This document shows positions 7,228-11,619 of a stretch of 11,619 nt of DNA, one piece after another; position 1 is the stretch's first letter; each line of letters begins with the position of its first letter. A model generated the notes under the pieces. That model ran no database searches. It saw only the letters and a list, made by a program, of their open reading frames with translations, and had not been told where the DNA came from. This stretch comes from Aquincola sp. (GTDB lineage Bacteria; Pseudomonadota; Gammaproteobacteria; Burkholderiales; Burkholderiaceae_C). The stretch is taken from contig JAOUIM010000077.1 of the NCBI GenBank assembly GCA_029884035.1, positions 1 through 11,619 of the forward strand. The letters run 5' to 3'. A program made the translations under genes and the position numbers.

Positions 7228-7980
7228 ATGACTGCTGCACGCACCGAGATCGAGGCCTACCTTGCCACGCTGCTGGCGCTGGAGCGCTTCAGCGATTATG
7301 GGCCGAACGGTCTGCAGGTCGAGGGCCGCGCCGAGGTCAGGCGTCTCGTCTCGGGCGTGACCGCGAGCCTAGCGCTGATCGACGCGGCAATCGCTGCCGG
7401 GGCCGATGCGATCGTCGTCCACCATGGCCTGTTCTGGCGCGGACAGGACGGGCGGCTGACCGGATGGCTGGCCGAGCGGGTACGGCGCCTGATGCATGCA
7501 GGCATCAGCCTGTTCGCCTACCACCTGCCGCTCGACGCGCATGCCGAGCTGGGCAACAACGCGCAGCTCGGGTTGCGGCTGGGCCTGGCGGCCGACGCGC
7601 GCTTCGGGGAACAGGACCTGGGATTCGCGGGCGCGCTCGCGGCGCCGATGGCGTGCGCGGATTTCGCCGAGCGCGTGCAGGCATCGCTCGGCCGCGCGCC
7701 GCTCGTCCTGCCGGGCGACGGGCGCGCGTTGTCGCGCATCGGCTGGTGCACCGGTGGCGCCCAGGGTTACTTCGAGGCCGCGATCGCGGCCGGTGTCGAC
7801 GCCTTCGTCACCGGCGAGGTGTCCGAGCCGCAGGCGCATCTGGCGCGCGAAACCGGCGTCGCGTTCCTCGCCTGCGGGCACCATGCCACCGAGCGCTACG
7901 GCGCGCCGGCACTGGCGGCCCATGTGGCCGAGCGCTTCGGGATCGAGCATCGATTCATCGACATCGAGAACCCCGCATGA
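7228..7980 (+). CDS. Nif3-like dinuclear metal centre protein (YbgI family)
   Basis: A 250-residue protein matching the Nif3/YbgI/DUF34 family along its full length. These proteins form toroidal hexamers with a two-metal site. The predicted ligands are visible: His65 and His66 in VVHHGLFW, Asp103 in PLDAH, and His218 and Glu222 in CGHHATERYG. FSDYGPNGLQ near the N-terminus (21-30) is also typical. The physiological reaction is not established; the database name 'GTP cyclohydrolase 1 type 2 homolog' should not be taken as function. The start is ATG at 7228 with GGGGA five bases upstream. Only 35 bases separate it from the divergent htrA start, so any promoters overlap. The stop overlaps the pdxA start by ATGA (7977-7980), so the two are probably co-transcribed and translationally coupled. 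In many Burkholderiales I recall petA, not pdxA, following this gene. Confidence 0.92.
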   Translation: MTAARTEIEAYLATLLALERFSDYGPNGLQVEGRAEVRRLVSGVTASLALIDAAIAAGADAIVVHHGLFWRGQDGRLTGWLAERVRRLMHAGISLFAYHLPLDAHAELGNNAQLGLRLGLAADARFGEQDLGFAGALAAPMACADFAERVQASLGRAPLVLPGDGRALSRIGWCTGGAQGYFEAAIAAGVDAFVTGEVSEPQAHLARETGVAFLACGHHATERYGAPALAAHVAERFGIEHRFIDIENPA

Positions 7981-8954
7981 GCGAACGGCCGCCGATCCTG
8001 GTGACGATGGGCGACCCGGCGGGCATCGGACCGGAGATCGTGGCGCGCGCGTTCGCGACGGGCGCTGCCGAAGGCTGCATCGCGGTCGGCGACATCGACG
8101 TGCTGCGCCGTGCGATGGCGCTGCTGCCCGAGGCCTGGCCCGTCGCACGGCTGCCGGCACCGAGTGACGCCCCTGACGTGCCGCCACGCTGCCTGCCGGT
8201 GTGGCAGCCTTCGGGGCTGGCTGCGGGCCTGGCCGGCCTCGCATGGGGCCGTGTCGACGCGCGTGCCGGCGCGGCCGCGGCAACCTGCATCCAGGCCGCG
8301 GTGCAAGCGGTTCAGACGGGCGAGGGTGCCGCGATCGTCACCGCGCCGCTGCACAAGGCGGCGCTGGCCGCCGCCGGCGTGCCGTTTCCGGGCCATACCG
8401 AGATGCTGCAGTCGCTCGCCGGTGGCGTGCCGGTGCGCATGATGCTGGCCAACGACGAGTTGCGTGTCGTCCTGGTCACCATCCACCAGTCGCTGCGCCG
8501 CGCGATCGATGCGGTCACTTTCGACGCGGTCCTCGAGACGCTGCGCATCGCGCACCGCAGCGGCCAGGGTGCGCGCATCGCGGTCGCCGGGCTCAACCCG
8601 CATGCCGGTGAGGACGGCCTGTTCGGTGACGAGGAGCAACGCATCATCGCCCCGGCGGTCGCCGCGGCCCGCGCCGAGGGCATCGATGCGCAGGGCCCGT
8701 TCGCGCCCGACACCGTGTTCATGCGCGCCCGACGCGGCGAGTTCGATCTCGTGATCGCGATGACGCACGACCATGGCCTGATTCCGGTGAAATACCTCGG
8801 GGTGGAGCAGGGCGTGAACGTCACGCTCGGCCTGCCCTTCGTGCGGACCAGCCCCGACCACGGCACCGCGTTCGACATCGCTGGCCGAGGCGTGGCCGAT
8901 CCGTCGAGCCTGGTCGCGGCGATCCGCTGGGCCCGGCGGGCGGTTGCGCGTTAA
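7977..8954 (+). CDS. pdxA: 4-hydroxythreonine-4-phosphate dehydrogenase
   Basis: A 325-residue enzyme of pyridoxal 5'-phosphate synthesis. It oxidises 4-phosphohydroxy-L-threonine with NAD(P)+, and the product is condensed by PdxJ. Family motifs are present in order: MGDPAGIGPE (11-20), TAPLHKAAL (122-130), GHTEML (139-144), HQSLRRA with metal ligand His170, GLNPHAGE with His209, GPFAPDTVF (240-248), THDHGLIPVK with His264, and RTSPDHGTAFDIAG near the C-terminus. The length is normal. One oddity is the third metal motif, which is usually YHDQG but here reads THDHG. The metal-binding His264 is kept, but a neighbouring Gln has become His. The start ATG overlaps the Nif3-like stop, and no strong separate ribosome site is seen, which points to coupling. 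The stop lies six bases from the convergent DUF1631 stop. A PdxA2-type dehydrogenase acting on another 4-phosphate sugar acid is a less likely alternative. Confidence 0.93.
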   Translation: MSERPPILVTMGDPAGIGPEIVARAFATGAAEGCIAVGDIDVLRRAMALLPEAWPVARLPAPSDAPDVPPRCLPVWQPSGLAAGLAGLAWGRVDARAGAAAATCIQAAVQAVQTGEGAAIVTAPLHKAALAAAGVPFPGHTEMLQSLAGGVPVRMMLANDELRVVLVTIHQSLRRAIDAVTFDAVLETLRIAHRSGQGARIAVAGLNPHAGEDGLFGDEEQRIIAPAVAAARAEGIDAQGPFAPDTVFMRARRGEFDLVIAMTHDHGLIPVKYLGVEQGVNVTLGLPFVRTSPDHGTAFDIAGRGVADPSSLVAAIRWARRAVAR

Positions 8955-8960
8955 CCAGCG

Positions 8961-11372
8961 CTAGCGCGACAGCGGGACGCCCGACGTGCTGAGGCCGCCG
9001 CTGCGCAGCTCGGCGAGCTGCTTGCGCGCGCGCGCCGTGGCGCGTTCGATCAGGTAGGCGTTCTCGAACGCGCGCAGGCGCCCGGTCTCGCAAAGCCGGT
9101 AGAGCATGCGCGCGGTCATCGAGATCGCGTGCTGGTGCATCTTGCCGCGCGTGAAGACGAAGAAAGTGCGGCCCGGGCTGATGTGCGACAGCCGCACCTT
9201 GTGCCACTGGCCCTCGAAGTGCATGCGGTAGGAGAAACCGATCTGCACATGGTCCGCGAGCGACGCGCCCTTGGTCGGCTCGATCGGCTCCGGCGGCGGC
9301 AGTCCATCGATGTTGATGTCCAGCGCGCTGATCTCGGGCTCGGACTCCTCGGCCGACAGGTCGATGTCGACCTGTCCGTTCCAGTCGATCGCGCTCTCCT
9401 GCACGAGGCCGATGCGTTGCGCCTCCTCGGGCGTGAAGGGGTCGACCACCACGTCTTCGAGCACCGGGATCGCGCTGATGCCGCGCACTGCGTCTTCCGG
9501 CTTGGGCAGCGGCGTGCCCAGGATGGCATCGAGCTGGCGGGCGAGCAGGTTGTAGTCGAGCGTGCTCATCGACTCGCTGACCTTGAGCGAGGCCGCGTGC
9601 GCAGGCAGCAACTTGGCAAAGAAATCCTTCTTCGCCGCATCGGGCCAGCCGATCAGCGCGATGCCCTCGTTCAGGTCCTTCATCAGCTGCGGCAATCGCT
9701 GCAGGAAGGCCTTGCGGTCCGACGGGGCGCCCTTGGGCTGCACGCTCATCACGAGCTCGCGCCCGGCTGTGCGGAAGCGCTTCACGAGTTCGCTGTCGTG
9801 CCCCTTCTGCGAGGCCGCCCTCATCAGCGCCTGGCTCCAGACCTGGGTCAGGAACTGGCGCAGGAACTCGTCCATCGTCACGGGCGAGAACGCGGCTTGC
9901 AGCTGCTGCGTGTAGCGCTGCTGCAGCAGCAGCTCGGTCTCCTTGGTGTCGAGCAGCGAGCTGGCCTTGCTGCCGGACTCGACATCGTGCTTGGCCTGCT
10001 CGGCCACATAGGCTTCGAGCTTGTCGAGCGTCTGCTCGTAAACCAGCATCTGATCGAAGTCGCCGCCGACGATCTCGTCGACGAGCTGCCGAACCAGGTC
10101 GAGGAAGTGCTGGCCCGGGCCTTCGGCGAAGTCCTCGAACGCCACCGCCATCGAGGCGATGCGGTTGACGAGCTTGCGCACCGGGTGCCGGCGTGACGAG
10201 AAGAAGGTCGGGTCGCCCAGCGCGGCGCGCAGCACCGGCAGCTGCAGGCGCGCGATGTGGCGCGCCATCTGCGGCGGGATCTTCGGGTCGGCCAGGATCT
10301 GGTCGAACAGGCTGGCGACCACGTCGATCACCATGTGATCGAGGGCGCCGGTGGCCGCGCGGCGCAGCTCGTCGCGGTTGGCCAGGATCAGGTTCGGCAG
10401 ACCGGACAGATTGTTGATCATGCCGGGCGTCGGGATCCCGCCGGCATGCGCGGCGCCAGCCTCGTACTGCGTGTCGGCGGCGATGTTGCCGAGCATCGCC
10501 AGCCGCCGGATCAGCGTCATCACCTCGGCATCGACCTGGCCGATGGTCGCGCCATGGCCGTACGGAGTCGCGGCACCACCCAGGCCCAGCCGCGCCGCTG
10601 ACGCGGCGCTTCCGGCGAGGCGTCCGGCGCCGCTGTCGGCCCCGTCGATGCCGACGGCGCGGCCGAGCGTGTCGTAGCCGGTGTTGGTGTACTGGCCCAG
10701 CTCGTTGCCCGGTCCCTGGGTCGTGCGCACCGTGATGTCGGGCGGCCGCACGCCCGCGGTCTTGAGCTCGTGGTTGATCCCCCCGTACAGCGCGGGCATC
10801 GAGCTGGCCAGCGTGCGTGCGATGTGGTTGCACAGCGCCTGACGCACCTCTGGCCGCTCGCTGACGGCGTCGCAGGCCCAGACCATCGCCTTGCCGATGA
10901 TCTCGGGGCGCAGAGGATTGCGCCCCTCGCCCTCGGCCCGGTTCGCGGTGTGCAGCAGGCCCATCATCAAGGTGTCGAGTTCGCGCAGTTCCCACTCGCA
11001 TTCGTGCTGCAGCGTCATGCCGACGCGCTCGGCGCCGACCTGGATCTCCACCTCGCGGTCGTCGACGAGGGAAAGGCTCTGCCAGTTCGTTCCGAACTTG
11101 CTGCTCGGCTTGCTTGCGCCCTCGAGCCTGCGCAGTTCCGCGGTCACGGCCTCGTCGAGCTTCTCGTTGAAGGTCATCGCGAAGGCCGACGTCTTGCGGT
11201 TCAGCTCGAACTGCGCCGCCAGCAGATCCTCGCGTTCCTTGGCCTTGCTCGTGGCCAGGGCCGCCACGCCGAGCGAATCGACACAGCGCTGCGAAGCCTC
11301 GCGCGCGGCGGCCTTGACTCGCTGGGTGGCGGCCACCAGGGCCGCGGGTCTGAAGGGCGTTGCAGAACTCAT
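8961..11372 (-). CDS. DUF1631 family protein of unknown function
   Basis: An 803-residue protein recognisable as DUF1631, a family known mainly from Beta- and Gammaproteobacteria with no assigned function. I see no signal peptide or membrane segment, so it is probably cytoplasmic. Residues 20-90 are helical and charged. The N-terminal half includes WELRELDTLMMGLL and NPLRPEIIGKA. The middle (about 225-320) has a Gly/Ala-rich low-complexity stretch, followed by helical segments such as LPNLILANRDELRR. Residues 600-720 are acidic and variable. The C-terminus (about 705-790) has the family's strand-rich end: GQWHKVRLSHISPGRTFFVF, then a helix rich in Arg. It loosely resembles a PilZ-like barrel, but no c-di-GMP-binding RxxxR motif is evident. 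The start is ATG at 11370-11372. A good AGGAGG lies 28 bases upstream, too far to serve it, so the start is uncertain. The gene converges on pdxA. Confidence 0.82.
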   Translation of the reverse strand: MSSATPFRPAALVAATQRVKAAAREASQRCVDSLGVAALATSKAKEREDLLAAQFELNRKTSAFAMTFNEKLDEAVTAELRRLEGASKPSSKFGTNWQSLSLVDDREVEIQVGAERVGMTLQHECEWELRELDTLMMGLLHTANRAEGEGRNPLRPEIIGKAMVWACDAVSERPEVRQALCNHIARTLASSMPALYGGINHELKTAGVRPPDITVRTTQGPGNELGQYTNTGYDTLGRAVGIDGADSGAGRLAGSAASAARLGLGGAATPYGHGATIGQVDAEVMTLIRRLAMLGNIAADTQYEAGAAHAGGIPTPGMINNLSGLPNLILANRDELRRAATGALDHMVIDVVASLFDQILADPKIPPQMARHIARLQLPVLRAALGDPTFFSSRRHPVRKLVNRIASMAVAFEDFAEGPGQHFLDLVRQLVDEIVGGDFDQMLVYEQTLDKLEAYVAEQAKHDVESGSKASSLLDTKETELLLQQRYTQQLQAAFSPVTMDEFLRQFLTQVWSQALMRAASQKGHDSELVKRFRTAGRELVMSVQPKGAPSDRKAFLQRLPQLMKDLNEGIALIGWPDAAKKDFFAKLLPAHAASLKVSESMSTLDYNLLARQLDAILGTPLPKPEDAVRGISAIPVLEDVVVDPFTPEEAQRIGLVQESAIDWNGQVDIDLSAEESEPEISALDINIDGLPPPEPIEPTKGASLADHVQIGFSYRMHFEGQWHKVRLSHISPGRTFFVFTRGKMHQHAISMTARMLYRLCETGRLRAFENAYLIERATARARKQLAELRSGGLSTSGVPLSR

Positions 11373-11390
11373 GTCGACGATGGGTTCGGC

Positions 11391-11443
11391 GAGGCGGAGC
11401 CTCCTGCACGAGGCGGAAGCCGCACGCGCCGTGCGCGGCTTCA
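11391..11443 (-). promoter_or_regulatory. Two hairpins in the DUF1631 leader
   Basis: Inverted repeat one pairs 11417-11427 with 11431-11443. It has a 7-base-pair outer stem (GAAGCCG/CGGCTTC), a two-base bulge, a 4-base-pair inner stem and a three-base loop. Inverted repeat two pairs GAGGC at 11391-11395 with GCCTC at 11399-11403, and it includes part of a strong AGGAGG (11401-11406). The only relatively AT-rich stretch upstream lies near 11441-11460 and could hold a -10, but no clear promoter pair is visible. Regulatory function is inferred. Confidence 0.35.
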
Positions 11444-11498
11444 AGTATGAGGCCAAATGGACAGCGCGCGGGGCAGGTGCGCGCCCACGTGCGCGGCG

Positions 11499-11516
11499 GC
11501 CTGCAACCATGCAGGC
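11499..11516 (-). terminator. Hairpin between mscL and the DUF1631 gene, possible terminator
   Basis: A perfect 7-base-pair inverted repeat (GCCTGCA with TGCAGGC, four-base loop) lies 23-40 bases downstream of the mscL stop in the direction of transcription. No T-run follows, so the case for an intrinsic terminator is moderate. The placement between two same-strand genes with a 166-base gap fits a transcript end. The rest of the gap holds no gene. Confidence 0.4.
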
Positions 11517-11538
11517 GCCCGCACCGCGAGGCCCGCGC

Positions 11539-11619
11539 CTACTTCTTCAGCGCGTCGCGGATTTCGCGCAGCAGCACCACGTCCTCGGCAGGCGCGGCAG
11601 GGGGCGCCGGCGGCGCTTC
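11539..11619 (-). CDS. mscL: Large-conductance mechanosensitive channel, C-terminal 26 residues (5' part outside window)
   Basis: Only the last 26 codons and a TAG stop are present. The visible protein is a Pro/Ala-rich linker followed by EDVVLLREIRDALKK. This matches the C-terminal cytoplasmic helix of MscL, which in E. coli reads EEVLLTEIRDLLK. MscL is an inner-membrane pentamer that opens under severe membrane tension and releases solutes during osmotic downshock. The channel-forming transmembrane part lies beyond the window, so the call depends on this short but distinctive tail. The linker before the helix is the usual site of length variation in the family. Confidence 0.78.
   Translation of the reverse strand, partial: EAPPAPPAAPAEDVVLLREIRDALKK

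Noticed and set aside
7193..7240. Upstream in-frame GTG start for htrA, adding 16 residues
   Set aside because: It would overlap the start of the divergent Nif3-like gene. The ATG at 7190-7192 gives the expected signal-anchor N-terminus MRRLWLIF.
8958..8967. Ten-base palindrome GCGCTAGCGC at the pdxA/DUF1631 convergence
   Set aside because: It is too short and has no loop to act as a terminator. Such palindromes are common in GC-rich DNA.
8821..11409. An 862-codon minus-strand frame longer than the DUF1631 gene, in a different frame
   Set aside because: Its product is Arg/Ala/Gly-rich and featureless, whereas the 803-residue frame matches DUF1631.

Overview
This is a GC-rich, gene-dense chromosomal window (roughly 70% G+C by eye) that fits a betaproteobacterium of the order Burkholderiales, probably near the Rubrivivax/Leptothrix/Methylibium group. 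The placement rests on four things: a methionine synthase homocysteine domain that ends as a free-standing polypeptide, a DUF1631 protein, a DegS/AlgW-like HtrA protease divergent from a Nif3-like gene, and a PEP-CTERM/exosortase locus. It is an inference from gene content, not a phylogenetic result.

Layout. Positions 2-178 (+) are the 3' end of a metH-type homocysteine methyltransferase. It converges on an OmpA-like lipoprotein gene (191-856, -). Positions 1025-5836 (-) hold a tight four-gene block. In transcription order these are a VIT + von Willebrand A protein with an N-terminal signal peptide and a C-terminal PEP-CTERM sorting tail, an exosortase, a stand-alone EpsI-domain protein, and a divergent family GT51 peptidoglycan glycosyltransferase with a long N-terminal extension. 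Upstream of it on the same strand is a membrane-anchored single-PDZ HtrA protease (6026-7192, -). Divergent from that, and overlapping each other by ATGA, are a Nif3/YbgI-family gene (7228-7980, +) and pdxA (7977-8954, +). A large DUF1631 gene (8961-11372, -) converges on pdxA. The last 81 bases encode the C-terminus of the mechanosensitive channel MscL (-).

The main point of interest is the four-gene exosortase block. It has one obvious substrate (the VIT/vWA protein), the processing enzyme (all three expected catalytic residues present), an EpsI partner, and a cell-wall glycosyltransferase, with intergenic distances of 11, -3 and 2 bases. This looks like a dedicated single-target sorting system: a large exported metal-dependent adhesion-type protein is anchored or released at the envelope, and a peptidoglycan polymerase-like enzyme is made with it. 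Its leader carries two regulatory-looking elements: an 11-base-period direct repeat like the tandem half-sites of OmpR/PhoB-family regulators, and a hairpin that includes part of the first gene's Shine-Dalgarno sequence.

The remaining genes are housekeeping (methionine synthesis, vitamin B6 synthesis, envelope proteolysis, osmotic safety valve) or conserved proteins of unknown role (Nif3-like, DUF1631). I see no tRNA, rRNA, CRISPR array, insertion sequence or phage gene. Many very long antisense reading frames exist, but they follow from the extreme third-position GC bias.
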